Below are positions 36,886-45,793 of a stretch of DNA of 64,000 nt, one piece after another. How positions within the stretch are numbered: position 1 is the first letter of the stretch; every line of letters begins with the position of its first letter. A model generated the notes under the pieces. It did not search any database. It saw nothing but the letters and a program-made list of their open reading frames with translations, and was not told the origin of the DNA. The stretch is from Duganella sp. Root336D2 (lineage in GTDB: Bacteria > Pseudomonadota > Gammaproteobacteria > Burkholderiales > Burkholderiaceae_D), in assembly GCF_001425005.1 (NCBI RefSeq), contig NZ_LMDB01000004.1:135108-199107 (forward strand). Reading direction: 5' to 3'. Position numbers and translations under genes: made by a program.

Positions 36886-37353
36886 ATGAGCAACCGTAAT
36901 GTACTGCTGGCGATCGCCTTTGTGAGCTTTGGCATGATCGGCGCGGCGGTGTATCTGCAGCACGTCCTGTACCTGATGCCTTGCCCGCTGTGCGTGATAC
37001 AGCGCTACCTGTTCATCGCGATCGGCTTCGCGGCTTTGATCGGTGCCTTTACGACCAAGCCAAAGATTGCGGCTGGCGTTGGCTTGCTTGCTGCGCTGGG
37101 CGGCATGGGCGTGGCAATCAAGCAGTTGTGGATCCTGGCCCACCCTGGCCTGTCCTGCGGCATCGATCCAATGGAAACGATGCTGAACAAGATCCCGACC
37201 TCGGAATACCTGCCGTGGCTGTTCTACGCGGAAGGCCTGTGCCAGGACGCGAATGAAAAATTCTTTGGCCTGGTGATCCCGATGTGGTCCTGCATCTGGT
37301 TCGGCATCCTGGCCATCGTCAGCGCGTGGCTGCTGCTGCGTAAGCGCGCATGA
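36886..37353 (+). CDS. dsbB: Disulfide bond formation protein DsbB
   Basis: 155 residues from ATG 36886; in-frame ATG 36880 and a longer frame also exist. Inner-membrane quinone reductase that reoxidises DsbA. Four helices; periplasmic Cys pairs are Cys33/Cys36 (MPCPLCVIQRY) and Cys91/Cys119 (GLSCGID, GLCQD). Arg40 after the first pair fits the quinone-binding Arg of E. coli DsbB. Its stop overlaps the prmC start (ATGA). Confidence 0.95.
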   Translation: MSNRNVLLAIAFVSFGMIGAAVYLQHVLYLMPCPLCVIQRYLFIAIGFAALIGAFTTKPKIAAGVGLLAALGGMGVAIKQLWILAHPGLSCGIDPMETMLNKIPTSEYLPWLFYAEGLCQDANEKFFGLVIPMWSCIWFGILAIVSAWLLLRKRA

Positions 37354-38180
37354 AAGACCAGGTCATGGCCGGCATCACGCTTGGCGCCTTGCAGCGCAAG
37401 CCTCTGCTCGATCCGGTCGACCAGCGCATCCTGGTTTGCCATGCGCTGGGCATCACCCGCACGGCGCTGATTACCCAGTCCGAGCGCGTGCTGAGCGCCG
37501 ACGAGGCGGCGCGCGTGTCGGCCCTGCTGCAGCGGCGCCATGATGGCGAGCCGGTGGCCTACATCGTCGGACAGCGCGAATTTTTCGGCCTCGATTTTGA
37601 AACTACCCCGGCGGTATTGATCCCGCGTCCCGATACGGAACTGCTGGTGGAACTGGCGCTGGTACGCTTGCCGCCGCGCGGCAAGGTGCTGGACATGGGC
37701 ACCGGCAGCGGCGCCATCGCCGTGGCCATCGCCCATAGCAGGCCGGATGCCGGCGTGACGGCGCTGGACGTGAGCCGGCAAGCATTGGCCGTGGCCGCGC
37801 GCAATGCGCAGCGCAACAACGCCGCAGTACGCTTCCTGCACAGCGACTGGTACGCTGCCGTGGAAGGCGAGCAGTTCGACCTGATCGTTTCCAACCCTCC
37901 CTATATCGCGGATGGCGACCGCCACCTCGCCGAAGGCGACCTGCGTTTCGAACCCAGCGGCGCGCTGACCGATTTTGCGGATGGCCTGAGCGCCCTGCGC
38001 ACCATCATTGCCGGCGCCCCGGCCAAACTGGCGCCCGGTAGCTGGCTGCTGATGGAACATGGCTACGACCAGTCGGTCGCCGTGCGCGCGCTGCTGTTGT
38101 CATCCGGTTACACTGATGTGCAAAGCTGGCAAGATTTGGCGGGCATCGAACGGGTCAGCGGCGGCCGCCGGCCCGGGTAA
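37350..38180 (+). CDS. prmC: Release factor glutamine methyltransferase
   Basis: 276 residues. Methylates the GGQ glutamine of release factors with SAM. The N-terminal helical part is about 1-90. The Rossmann domain has [20 protein letters not shown] and the catalytic NPPY in [16 protein letters not shown]. It normally follows prfA directly; here dsbB and an inverted repeat lie between them. Start overlaps the dsbB stop. Confidence 0.95.
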   Translation: MKDQVMAGITLGALQRKPLLDPVDQRILVCHALGITRTALITQSERVLSADEAARVSALLQRRHDGEPVAYIVGQREFFGLDFETTPAVLIPRPDTELLVELALVRLPPRGKVLDMGTGSGAIAVAIAHSRPDAGVTALDVSRQALAVAARNAQRNNAAVRFLHSDWYAAVEGEQFDLIVSNPPYIADGDRHLAEGDLRFEPSGALTDFADGLSALRTIIAGAPAKLAPGSWLLMEHGYDQSVAVRALLLSSGYTDVQSWQDLAGIERVSGGRRPG

Positions 38181-38290
38181 AATACGGCAACATGCGGCTT
38201 CCGGGCCGTTTTTGGCGGCCATCGTACGCGCTTTTCGGTTTTCGGTTAATCTCGCACCAATTTGATTTGCTGCATCGGAAAGGAAGCAAA

Positions 38291-39883
38291 TTGTCCAATC
38301 TATTGACGCGCCGCCTGGCCTTGTTGGCCGACGATAAGCACCGCGCGGTGCTGGGCGGCGGCCTGCGCGGCATTGAGCGGGAAACCTTGCGTGTACAAGC
38401 GGATGGCCACCTGGCGCGTACGCCCCATCCCCAGCCATTGGGCTCGGCCCTGACGCACCCGCACATCACCACCGATTACGCTGAGACCCTGCTGGAGTTC
38501 ATCACGCCGGCGGAGCATGACATCAAGACCACGCTGGAAAAACTGGATGCGATCCACCGCTTCAGCTACACCAGGTTGGGCAATGAGCTGATCTGGAGCC
38601 AGTCCATGCCGTGCGAGCTGCCGGCCGAAGAGGACATCGAGATCGCCTGGTACGGCAAGTCCAACCTGGGCATGTTGAAGCACGTCTACCGCCGCGGCCT
38701 GGCCCTGCGCTACGGCAAGGCGATGCAGTGCATCGCCGGCATCCACTACAACTATTCGCTGGACGAGCGCCTGTGGCGCATCCTGGCCGAGAACGAGGGC
38801 GCGACCCACGTTACGCCGAAAGCCTACCAGTCGGAAGCCTACCTGGCGACGATCCGCAATTTCCGCCGCTATAGCTGGCTCTTGATGTACCTGTTCGGCG
38901 CATCGCCGGCGCTGGCGGAAGGCTTCCTGCGCGGCCGTCCGCACAAGCTGGAAAAGCTGTCGGGCGATACGCTGTACCTGCCGTATGCGACCAGCCTGCG
39001 CATGAGCGACCTGGGTTACCAGAACGAGGCGCAATCCGGCCTGCATCCGCATGAGAACAGTTTGGATTCCTATGTGGCCACGCTGACCAAGGCGGTCAAC
39101 CAGCCATACGAGCCGTATGCCAAGGTCGGCACCAAGGTCAATGGCGAGTGGGTCCAGCTGTCGACCAATGTGATCCAGATCGAGAACGAGTATTACTCGA
39201 CGATCCGTCCCAAGCGCGTGATCAATACCGGCGAGCGCCCGATCCAGGCGCTGTGCAACCGCGGCGTGCAGTACATTGAGGTGCGCTGCATGGACGTGGA
39301 CCCGTTCGAGCCGGTCGGCATCAATGTGCAGACTGGCCGCTTCCTCGATGTGTTCCTGCTGTTCACCGCGCTGGAAGAAAGCCCGCTGATCACGCCGGAA
39401 CACGGTGCACTGCTGGCACGCAATTTCGCACGCACCGTGAAGGAAGGCCGTCGGCCAGGATTGACCCTGACCCGCGACGGTGAGGAAGTCACGCTGAAGG
39501 AATGGGGCCTGGACCTGCTGGAGCGCTTCAAGCCGGTGGCGGAACTGCTGGACCGCGAACACGGCGGCCGCGAGCACAAGGCAGCCCTGGAAGCGCAGGC
39601 CGCCAAGCTGCACGACCCGGAGACCACGCCTTCGGCACGCGTACTGCAGGCGCTGCGCGCGAACGGCAAGTCGTTCACCGCTTTCGGCCTGCACCAGAGC
39701 GAGAAGCATGCGGCTTACTTCCGCAGTCATCCGCCGAGCGCGGAAGATGTGGCGCGCTTCACCGACATGGCGCGCGCCTCCATCGCGGAGCAGGAAGAAC
39801 TGGAACGCACCCAGACCGGCAGCTTCGACGATTACGTCAAGGCCTACCGCGCCAGCAACCTGTGCCCGAACCAGTGCACCTGA
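38291..39883 (+). CDS. gshA: Glutamate-cysteine ligase (type 1)
   Basis: First step of glutathione synthesis. About 530 residues from TTG 38291, preceded by AAAGGAAG at good spacing; the longest frame begins at 38192 inside the prmC spacer. GIERETLRV near residue 25 is the type 1 GshA signature, then [20 protein letters not shown] and [20 protein letters not shown]. Length compares with 518 in E. coli. The stop is followed after 3 bases by the deacetylase-fold gene. Confidence 0.94.
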   Translation: MSNLLTRRLALLADDKHRAVLGGGLRGIERETLRVQADGHLARTPHPQPLGSALTHPHITTDYAETLLEFITPAEHDIKTTLEKLDAIHRFSYTRLGNELIWSQSMPCELPAEEDIEIAWYGKSNLGMLKHVYRRGLALRYGKAMQCIAGIHYNYSLDERLWRILAENEGATHVTPKAYQSEAYLATIRNFRRYSWLLMYLFGASPALAEGFLRGRPHKLEKLSGDTLYLPYATSLRMSDLGYQNEAQSGLHPHENSLDSYVATLTKAVNQPYEPYAKVGTKVNGEWVQLSTNVIQIENEYYSTIRPKRVINTGERPIQALCNRGVQYIEVRCMDVDPFEPVGINVQTGRFLDVFLLFTALEESPLITPEHGALLARNFARTVKEGRRPGLTLTRDGEEVTLKEWGLDLLERFKPVAELLDREHGGREHKAALEAQAAKLHDPETTPSARVLQALRANGKSFTAFGLHQSEKHAAYFRSHPPSAEDVARFTDMARASIAEQEELERTQTGSFDDYVKAYRASNLCPNQCT

Positions 39884-39886
39884 CCC

Positions 39887-40894
39887 TTGCTCACCTTCTT
39901 TAACGAACAGCACGCGCAACAATTTGGCGGTACGGACCAGCGGGTCAAGGCCGTACAAGCCGAATTGGAGCGGCGCGGGCTGGGCGCAATCGTTACCCCG
40001 CAAAGCGTGCCGTTGACGGCGCTGGAGCGCACGCACAGCCCGCGCTACCTGGCCTTCCTGCGTAATGCGTGGAGCGAAGCGCAGGCGTTGAAGGAGTTCA
40101 TCGGCAAGCCTGTGATCGCGCCCAGGCAGCTCGCGGTGCGCACCATGCGCACCGATATCGAGCCGGACGATTTCCTGGCCCGTCTTGGCCTGTATTCGAT
40201 GGATACCGTCACCGGCATCGGCCCCGGCACCTGGAGCGCGGCGAAAGGCGGTGCCGACTGCGCGGTCAATGCGGCGCACGCTTTGCGCGTCGGTGAGCGC
40301 GGCACCTTTGTGCTGACGCAGCCGCAAGGCCATCACGCTGGCGCCGATTTTTGCGGCGGCTACTGCTACCTGAATAATGCGGCGCTGGCGGCCCAGCACC
40401 TGCTGGATGACGGCATGTCCAAGGTCGCCATCCTCGACCTCGACTACCAGCACGGCAACGGCGCACAGGGCATTTTCTACGAGCGGGGCGACGTGCTGTG
40501 CCTGTCGATCCACGCCGAGCCGCGAACAACCTTCCCCTTCTACTGCGGCCATGCCGACGAAACCGGCGCCGGTCCCGGACTTGGCTACAACGTCAATATC
40601 CCGCTGGCGACGGACGCCAATGCGCAGGCCTGGTTCGCCGCGCTGGAGACGGCTTGCGTACGCTTGTCGATGTACCGGCCGGAGGCGCTGGTGGTGGCGC
40701 TGGGCGGCAGTATCTTCCACGGCGAACAGCATGGCGGCTTTGGGTTGACTGCCGCCGACTTCCTGCGCCTGGGCGAACGCCTGGCCTGGCTTGGCATTCC
40801 CACGTCCTTCCAGCTCGAAGGCGGCACGCCGCTGCGCGAACTGGGCACCAACATCGTCAACGTGCTGGAAGGCTTCGACTGCGCAATGGTCTAG
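39887..40894 (+). CDS. Histone deacetylase/acetylpolyamine amidohydrolase fold, degenerate active site
   Basis: 335 residues from TTG 39887. The arginase-deacetylase fold is clear: HSPRYLAFL, QPQGHHAGADFCGGYCYLNN with the His pair H149/H150, ILDLDYQHGNG and GGFGLTAADFLRLGERLA. Against HDLP (zinc ligands D168, H170, D258; Tyr297) the site is mostly lost: D186 is kept, but H170 aligns with Gln188, D258 with Ser275 (ALGGSIFHG instead of a GFD/GVD type) and the Tyr with Thr314 (LEGGTP instead of EGGY). The frame is otherwise intact with normal codon use, so it may be a pseudoenzyme or binder. Three bases after gshA, likely cotranscribed. Confidence 0.85.
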   Translation: MLTFFNEQHAQQFGGTDQRVKAVQAELERRGLGAIVTPQSVPLTALERTHSPRYLAFLRNAWSEAQALKEFIGKPVIAPRQLAVRTMRTDIEPDDFLARLGLYSMDTVTGIGPGTWSAAKGGADCAVNAAHALRVGERGTFVLTQPQGHHAGADFCGGYCYLNNAALAAQHLLDDGMSKVAILDLDYQHGNGAQGIFYERGDVLCLSIHAEPRTTFPFYCGHADETGAGPGLGYNVNIPLATDANAQAWFAALETACVRLSMYRPEALVVALGGSIFHGEQHGGFGLTAADFLRLGERLAWLGIPTSFQLEGGTPLRELGTNIVNVLEGFDCAMV

Positions 40895-40896
40895 GC

Positions 40897-42216
40897 TTAG
40901 CCGGGCAGCGCCAGCCGCGCTTCCAGGCCGCCGCCTTCGCGCTGGTGCAGCGTCAAACTGCCGCCCATGGCGGTTGCGAGCTGGCGGGCGATTGCCAGGC
41001 CCAGGCCGGTGCCGCCGGTCTCCCGGCTGCGTGAGGATTCCAGCCGCACGAAGGGCTCGAAGACGGCTTGCAGCGATTCGGCCGGGATGCCCGGGCCCCG
41101 GTCCAGTACCTGGATCAGGATGCCGCCGCGATCGGCTTGCGCGCCATCCGCCCGCGCAACGTGCACCTCGGCGCTGCCGCCAAACTTCAGCGCATTGTCG
41201 ATCAGGTTGCCCAGCACGCGTCTCAATGCTTGCGGGCGCAACTCCATCGGCTGGCCGACCGCACCGTGCAACGTGACGTCCTGGCCGGCGTCGGCGTAGT
41301 CATGCACCATGCTGTCGAGCAGTGCGTCCGGGTCGATGCGCGTCGCCGCTTCGGAAGTACCGTGCAGGGTACGCGCATAGGCCACGCCTTCCTTCACCAG
41401 CTGCTCCATCGCTTGCAGGTCCTGCCGCAGTTTGGATTGCTGCGCCTCGTCATCCATCATGTCGACACGTAAGCGCATACGCGTTATCGGGGTCTGCAGG
41501 TCGTGCGAGATCGAGGCAAGGATCTGGATACGTTCAGCCATATAGCCGGCGATGCGCTGCTGCATGGCGTTGAAGGCGCGCGCCGCACGTGCGACTTCGG
41601 ATGGCCCGCTTTCCGGCAGGTGGGCACCCTGCATGGCGGGGCCGAGCGCATCGGCGGCCAGCGCCAGCTGTTCCAGCGGCCGCGTCGCCAGCCGCACCGC
41701 CAGCCAGCAGCACAAGGCAAACACTGCAAGCTGCGCCACCATCAGGGCGCCAAACCACGGCGACATCGGCACGCTGCGCATGGGACGGAAATCGATCGTC
41801 AGCGGCATGCCATCGCTTAATCGCAGGTGTACCTGATAGCGTTCGTGCTCGCCGAGGATCTGGTGCACAGTCAGCTTGTACTTCTTGCCGACACCTTCCT
41901 CAAACGAGCGCACTGCATTCGCCTCCAGCACGTCCAGGTGCGGCAGTGATTCATCGCATTCCTCCAGCCTGAATTCATAGCTGCGGCGCGCCAGGCGCGG
42001 CAGCCATTGCGCACGTTGCGCGGCTGGCAAGGCGTCGAGCAAGGCCACTGAAGTCGTGACCTCGCGTTCGATATAACCCATCATCATGTTGGTGGTCGCC
42101 TCGTTCCGCTCGCGCATGGTGAGCCAGAACGACAAGCCTTGCGCCACTGCTATCCCTAGGCACAGCAGCAGGGCAAGGCGCGCGAACAGGGAGCGTGGCC
42201 AATGCGGGCGCATCAC
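40897..42216 (-). CDS. Sensor histidine kinase
   Basis: 439 residues, inner membrane. Helix 1 at about 10-30 and helix 2 at about 155-178 enclose a periplasmic sensor of about 120 residues. A HAMP domain follows (TRPLEQLALAADALG). The phosphorylated His238 is in SISHDLQTPITRMRLR. The ATPase domain has N box LIDNALKFGG, then DRGPGIPAESL and GGTGLGLAIARQLA. The start overlaps the stop of its response regulator gene (ATGA). The stimulus is unknown; the neighbouring CcdA/TlpA/ohr genes suggest redox or envelope stress. Confidence 0.93.
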   Translation of the reverse strand: MMRPHWPRSLFARLALLLCLGIAVAQGLSFWLTMRERNEATTNMMMGYIEREVTTSVALLDALPAAQRAQWLPRLARRSYEFRLEECDESLPHLDVLEANAVRSFEEGVGKKYKLTVHQILGEHERYQVHLRLSDGMPLTIDFRPMRSVPMSPWFGALMVAQLAVFALCCWLAVRLATRPLEQLALAADALGPAMQGAHLPESGPSEVARAARAFNAMQQRIAGYMAERIQILASISHDLQTPITRMRLRVDMMDDEAQQSKLRQDLQAMEQLVKEGVAYARTLHGTSEAATRIDPDALLDSMVHDYADAGQDVTLHGAVGQPMELRPQALRRVLGNLIDNALKFGGSAEVHVARADGAQADRGGILIQVLDRGPGIPAESLQAVFEPFVRLESSRSRETGGTGLGLAIARQLATAMGGSLTLHQREGGGLEARLALPG

Positions 42217-42953
42217 AGCTCCCCTGCGGCCAGCGTGACGGTAGCCGAGAAGACATAGCCTTCGCTGCGCAAGGTCTTGATGTAGCGTGGTTCGCGCGCG
42301 GTGTCGCGCAGGCGCTGGCGTACGCGGCTTACCAACAGGTCGATCGAGCGGTCGAACTGGTCGGCATTGCGGCCCTGGGTCAGGTTCAGCAGCTGGTCGC
42401 GCGTCAACACGCGCTGCGGATGGTCGAGGAAGACGCGCAGCAGGCGGTATTCGGCACCGCTCAACGCCACTTGCGTGCCGTCCGCGTCCAGCAGGTGGCG
42501 CGCCACCGTGTCGAGGCGCCAGTCGCCGAAGGCCAGCATCGGCACCGATTCGTTGACCTGCATATTTGGCGGCAGCATGCGCGTGCGGCGCAGCACGGCG
42601 TTGATACGTGCCAGCAGTTCGCGCACGGCGAAGGGCTTGGGCAGGTAATCGTCGGCACCCATTTCAAGGCCGATGATGCGGTCGGTCTCGTCGTTGCGCG
42701 CGGTCAGCATCAGCACCGGGACGGCCTTGTGCTTGCCGGCGCGCAGGTCGCGGCACAGGGCCAGGCCGTCTTCGCCGGGCAGCATCAGGTCCAGCACGAC
42801 CAGGTCCGGCGTGTCGTCCTCAATCACGGTGCGCATCTGGCGGCCGTTGGCTGCCAGAGAAGTGCGCAGGCCGTTTTTCTGTAAATAGGCACCGATCAAC
42901 TCGCGGATATCGCGGTCGTCGTCAACGATCAGGATGTGGTCTTGGTTTTCCAT
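42213..42953 (-). CDS. OmpR-family response regulator, partner of the adjacent kinase
   Basis: 246 residues from ATG 42953; the open frame runs on to 43031. Receiver: D11/D12 (ILIVDDDRDI), phosphoacceptor D55 (LVVLDLMLPGEDG), Lys in DDYLPKPFAVRELLARI. DNA-binding wing domain with LLVSRVRQRLRD and YIKTLRSEGYVFS. Transcribed first in a two-gene operon with the kinase, divergent from the CcdA-like gene. Confidence 0.94.
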   Translation of the reverse strand: MENQDHILIVDDDRDIRELIGAYLQKNGLRTSLAANGRQMRTVIEDDTPDLVVLDLMLPGEDGLALCRDLRAGKHKAVPVLMLTARNDETDRIIGLEMGADDYLPKPFAVRELLARINAVLRRTRMLPPNMQVNESVPMLAFGDWRLDTVARHLLDADGTQVALSGAEYRLLRVFLDHPQRVLTRDQLLNLTQGRNADQFDRSIDLLVSRVRQRLRDTAREPRYIKTLRSEGYVFSATVTLAAGEL

Positions 42954-43106
42954 GGAGCCATGATACCCAATGCCCGGCCGGGATTTGTATCCCAGTGTGT
43001 ACAGCCGGAGCAGGTACACAAAACATTGCACACGAGGGGGTGCGGCGAAATATGCCGGATACCTGAGGGCGGTCCAATGGAGTCATTCCAAAACACGGAG
43101 CTGACC

Positions 43107-43808
43107 ATGACCAACCCGCTCGACACTCCGCTGGCCTTCCTGGCCGGCCTGCTGACCATCGCCTCGCCATGCGTGCTGCCGATGCTGCCCATCCTGCTGG
43201 GCTCCGGCGTCAACCAGCGCAACCGCCGCCGCCCGCTGTTCATCGTGGCCGGCTTCATCCTGAGCTTTGCCAGCTTCGCCATGCTGCTGGGCGTGGTGTC
43301 GGCCACCATCGACGTGGCGCAGGAGGTGCTGCGCAATACCGCCATCGCCCTGCTGGCCCTGTCCGGCCTGTTCCGCCTGTGGCCGGCGCCTTATGAATGG
43401 CTGATCGCACGCCTGCCGGGCCGCCATGCCAGTGCCGCGCCGCGCGCAGATGACGGCAGCAACGGCGGCGCGTTCCTGCTCGGGATATCGCTGGGCGCGG
43501 TATGGACGCCGTGCGCCGGCCCGGTGCTGGCTTCCATCCTGGTGCTGGTGGTCAAAGCGCAGGACCCGGCCTGGTCGGCCCTGCTGCTCACCCTGTACGC
43601 CATCGGCGCTGCCGTGCCCATGCTCGGGATCATTTACGGCGGCCAGTACGCCACCCAGCGGGTGCGCTCCGTGGCCCGCCACGCCCAGCGCCTGCAGCAA
43701 GTCTTCGGCGTGCTGGTGGTGGTCACCGCCATCGCGATCTACCTGCAATACGACACCCTGGCCTATTCCTGGGCCGCCCAACACCTCCCAACCCTGAAAG
43801 GACTGTGA
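43107..43808 (+). CDS. CcdA/DsbD-like thiol-disulfide transport membrane protein
   Basis: 233 residues from ATG 43107 with GGAG 7 bases upstream; the frame extends to 42936 but overlaps the divergent regulator gene. Six predicted membrane helices. The redox cysteines are Cys22 (TIASPCVLPMLP) and Cys136 (GAVWTPCAGPVLAS), both in the conserved Pro-flanked context of CcdA. It carries electrons from cytoplasmic thioredoxin to periplasmic partners, presumably the TlpA-like protein encoded two bases downstream. Confidence 0.9.
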   Translation: MTNPLDTPLAFLAGLLTIASPCVLPMLPILLGSGVNQRNRRRPLFIVAGFILSFASFAMLLGVVSATIDVAQEVLRNTAIALLALSGLFRLWPAPYEWLIARLPGRHASAAPRADDGSNGGAFLLGISLGAVWTPCAGPVLASILVLVVKAQDPAWSALLLTLYAIGAAVPMLGIIYGGQYATQRVRSVARHAQRLQQVFGVLVVVTAIAIYLQYDTLAYSWAAQHLPTLKGL

Positions 43809-43810
43809 AT

Positions 43811-44329
43811 ATGAAGAACACCATGAAATTCCTGGCTGCCGCCGCAACCCTGTTCGGCGCAAGCGCCGGCGCCAGTGCCGCAACTGCCCCGTTCGAAGCG
43901 CCCGAATTCAGCGGCATTGCCCAGTGGCTCAACAGCGAGCCGCTGACGATGAAACAACTGCGTGGCAAGGTGATACTGGTTGATTTCTGGACCTATGACT
44001 GCATAAACTGTATCAACACCCTGTCGCATGTCGTGCAGTGGCACGACAAGTACAAGGACAAGGGCTTGGTCGTGGTCGGCGTCCATACGCCGGAGTACGC
44101 TTTCGAGCGCAAGACCGAGAATGTGCGCACCGCGTTGAAGCGGTTCGACATACGTTATCCAGTTGCGCAGGACAACCGCTACGCAACCTGGAACGCGTAC
44201 AACAACCGCTACTGGCCAGCTTTCTATCTTGTCAACAAGAAGGGCCAGGTGGTGTACACCCACTTCGGTGAAGGCCAGTACGAGCAAACCGAAGCGCGGA
44301 TCCAGCAACTGCTGGCTCAAACCGAGTGA
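43811..44329 (+). CDS. Exported TlpA-like thioredoxin-fold protein
   Basis: 172 residues. Signal peptide (MKFLAAAATLFGASAGASA), then a thioredoxin domain with the redox pair Cys64/Cys67 in FWTYDCINCINTL, cis-Pro in YWPAFYLVN. The WTYxCINC motif is that of the DipZ/TlpA branch rather than of DsbA. It is encoded 2 bases after the CcdA-like gene, so a CcdA-thioredoxin couple reducing periplasmic disulfides is likely. No cytochrome c maturation genes are in view. Confidence 0.9.
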   Translation: MKNTMKFLAAAATLFGASAGASAATAPFEAPEFSGIAQWLNSEPLTMKQLRGKVILVDFWTYDCINCINTLSHVVQWHDKYKDKGLVVVGVHTPEYAFERKTENVRTALKRFDIRYPVAQDNRYATWNAYNNRYWPAFYLVNKKGQVVYTHFGEGQYEQTEARIQQLLAQTE

Positions 44330-44363
44330 GTTCAGGATGAGCGAAAAATTCTTTAAAAATAGC

Positions 44364-44395
44364 TTGCAATTGAATCGCACACTACCTATAGTGTG
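44364..44395 (+). promoter_or_regulatory. Promoter and dyad operators upstream of ohr
   Basis: A sigma-70-type promoter is visible: -35 TTGCAA (44364-44369), 17-bp spacer, -10 TATAGT (44387-44392). Two dyads overlap it: TGCAATTGAATCGCA (44365-44379, one mismatch) on the -35 and CACACTA-CCTA-TAGTGTG (44378-44395, perfect 7-bp arms) on the -10. This layout suits repression by a MarR-type regulator such as OhrR, but no ohrR gene is nearby. Confidence 0.6.
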
Positions 44396-44483
44396 GACAT
44401 GGGCAGCAAACAAGGCCCCGGAAACTGGAAACAAATAGCACGCTAGTTAATCGCTCACTACTCACTAAAAGGAAAACATCATC

Positions 44484-44912
44484 ATGGCAAAGATCTCCAA
44501 CATCCTGTACCGCGCAAACGCAACCTCCACCGGCGGCCGCGAAGGCAAATCCAGCTCCAGCGACAACGCACTGGACGTCAAGCTGACCACTCCAAAAGAA
44601 CTGGGCGGCAATGGCGCGTTCGGCACCAATCCGGAGCAACTGTTCGCAGCCGGCTACTCGGCCTGCTTCATCGGCGCCCTGAAGTTCGTTGGCGGCCGCG
44701 ACAAGATCGCCGTACCGGCTGACGCTTCGATCAACGCCACCGTCGGCATCGGCCCGATCGAGACCGGCTTCGGCATTGAAGTGGAATTGAAGATTTCCCT
44801 GCCAGGCGTAGACCGCGCCACCGCAGAAAAACTGGTGAACGCCGCCCACATCGTCTGCCCGTACTCGAACGCGACACGCGGCAACATCGACGTCACCCTG
44901 ACCATCGTATAA
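44484..44912 (+). CDS. ohr: Organic hydroperoxide resistance protein (OsmC/Ohr)
   Basis: 142 residues. Thiol peroxidase that reduces organic hydroperoxides. Catalytic Cys61 ([12 protein letters not shown]) and resolving Cys125 ([13 protein letters not shown]) are in Ohr context; the conserved Arg is at residue 19 ([11 protein letters not shown]). RBS AAAGGAAA upstream. Own promoter with dyad symmetry at 44364-44395. It belongs to a redox-themed neighbourhood with CcdA and TlpA-like genes. Confidence 0.96.
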   Translation: MAKISNILYRANATSTGGREGKSSSSDNALDVKLTTPKELGGNGAFGTNPEQLFAAGYSACFIGALKFVGGRDKIAVPADASINATVGIGPIETGFGIEVELKISLPGVDRATAEKLVNAAHIVCPYSNATRGNIDVTLTIV

Positions 44913-44920
44913 GCCAACCA

Positions 44921-44948
44921 GGACCCGGCAGCACAAGCGGCCGGGTCC
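44921..44948. terminator. Strong intergenic hairpin after ohr
   Basis: GGACCCGGC (44921-44929) and GCCGGGTCC (44940-44948) form a perfect 9-bp stem with a 10-base loop, 8 bases after the ohr stop. There is no T-run, so it may only attenuate or protect the ohr messenger before the DUF4148 gene. Confidence 0.55.
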
Positions 44949-44967
44949 ACCTAAGAGGAGAAATATC

Positions 44968-45267
44968 ATGAAAGCATTTGCAACCATCATCGCTTCCGCC
45001 GCCCTGGCCCTCTCCACTGCCGCCCAGGCAGCGCCACCTGATAGCAACAGCGGCGAAGGCTACCAGGCCGACACCAGTTTCATGTCGACCAAAACCCGCG
45101 CAGAAGTAAAGGCTGAGACCATCGCCGCCCTGCAGCGCGGTGAAATCCTGAACGGCGAACTGTATCCGCTGGACTTTGCCGCCCCAACCCGCGGTAAAAC
45201 CCGCGCCCAGGTGAAAGCCGAACTGGCCCTGGCCCTGCGCAATGGCGAGATCCGCATCGATCAATAA
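44968..45267 (+). CDS. DUF4148 exported protein with internal repeat
   Basis: 99 residues. Signal peptide (MKAFATIIASAALALSTAAQA). The mature part has two copies of one motif, KTRAEVKAETIAALQRGEI and KTRAQVKAELALALRNGEI, the TRAEVxxEL pattern of DUF4148, a family common in Burkholderiales with unknown function. RBS AGAGGAGA precedes the start. Small, soluble and probably periplasmic. Confidence 0.88.
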   Translation: MKAFATIIASAALALSTAAQAAPPDSNSGEGYQADTSFMSTKTRAEVKAETIAALQRGEILNGELYPLDFAAPTRGKTRAQVKAELALALRNGEIRIDQ

Positions 45268-45308
45268 GCTGGCATAAAATGGTCGCCTCCCACCTAGCGA
45301 GGCGACCA

Positions 45309-45761
45309 ATGATTGAATGGCAGTGGCAGGACTTTAACAGCATCCCCAATGCAGACCTGTATGAAATGCTACGGCAGCGGCAGGAGGTGTTCGTCATCGA
45401 ACAGCAGTGTTTTTACTCCGATATGGACGGCTATGATGCGGCCGCCCACCACCTGCTCGGCTGGCAAACGGTTGACGGCAAGCGTACGCTGGCCGCCTAC
45501 CTGCGCTGCATCGCGCCGGGCATCAAATATCCTGAAATGGCGCTGGGGCGCGTGTTGACGGCGCAGGCTGCTCGCGGCAGTGGCGCTGGGCGCGCGTTGA
45601 TCGCGGAAGGCATCCGCAACGCGGAAGCGCTGCATCCCGGCCACCGCATTCGTATCGGCGCCCAGGCCCACCTGGAAAAATTCTATGGCAGCTTCGGCTT
45701 CAAAGCAGTCGGCGAGCCCTATGACGAGGACGGCATCGCGCACCTGGAGATGCTGCGCTAA
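45309..45761 (+). CDS. ElaA-like GNAT acetyltransferase
   Basis: 150 residues from ATG 45309. EMLRQRQEVFVIEQQCFYSD and DGYDAAAHHLLGWQ are typical of ElaA. The acetyl-CoA loop is LTAQAARGSGAGRALIAEGI, and FYGSFGFKAVGEPYDEDGIAHLEML the family C terminus. Substrate unknown in the family. A shared terminator separates it from the convergent kup gene. Confidence 0.9.
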   Translation: MIEWQWQDFNSIPNADLYEMLRQRQEVFVIEQQCFYSDMDGYDAAAHHLLGWQTVDGKRTLAAYLRCIAPGIKYPEMALGRVLTAQAARGSGAGRALIAEGIRNAEALHPGHRIRIGAQAHLEKFYGSFGFKAVGEPYDEDGIAHLEMLR

Positions 45762-45767
45762 GCGAAA

Positions 45768-45790
45768 AAAACGGCCCGCAGGCCGTTTTT
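45768..45790. terminator. Bidirectional terminator between elaA-like gene and kup
   Basis: AAAAACGGCC pairs with GGCCGTTTTT around a CGCA loop, with A-run on one side and a ten-T run on the other, so it can stop transcripts from both strands. The kup stop codon is at 45794-45796. Confidence 0.9.
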
Positions 45791-45793
45791 TTT

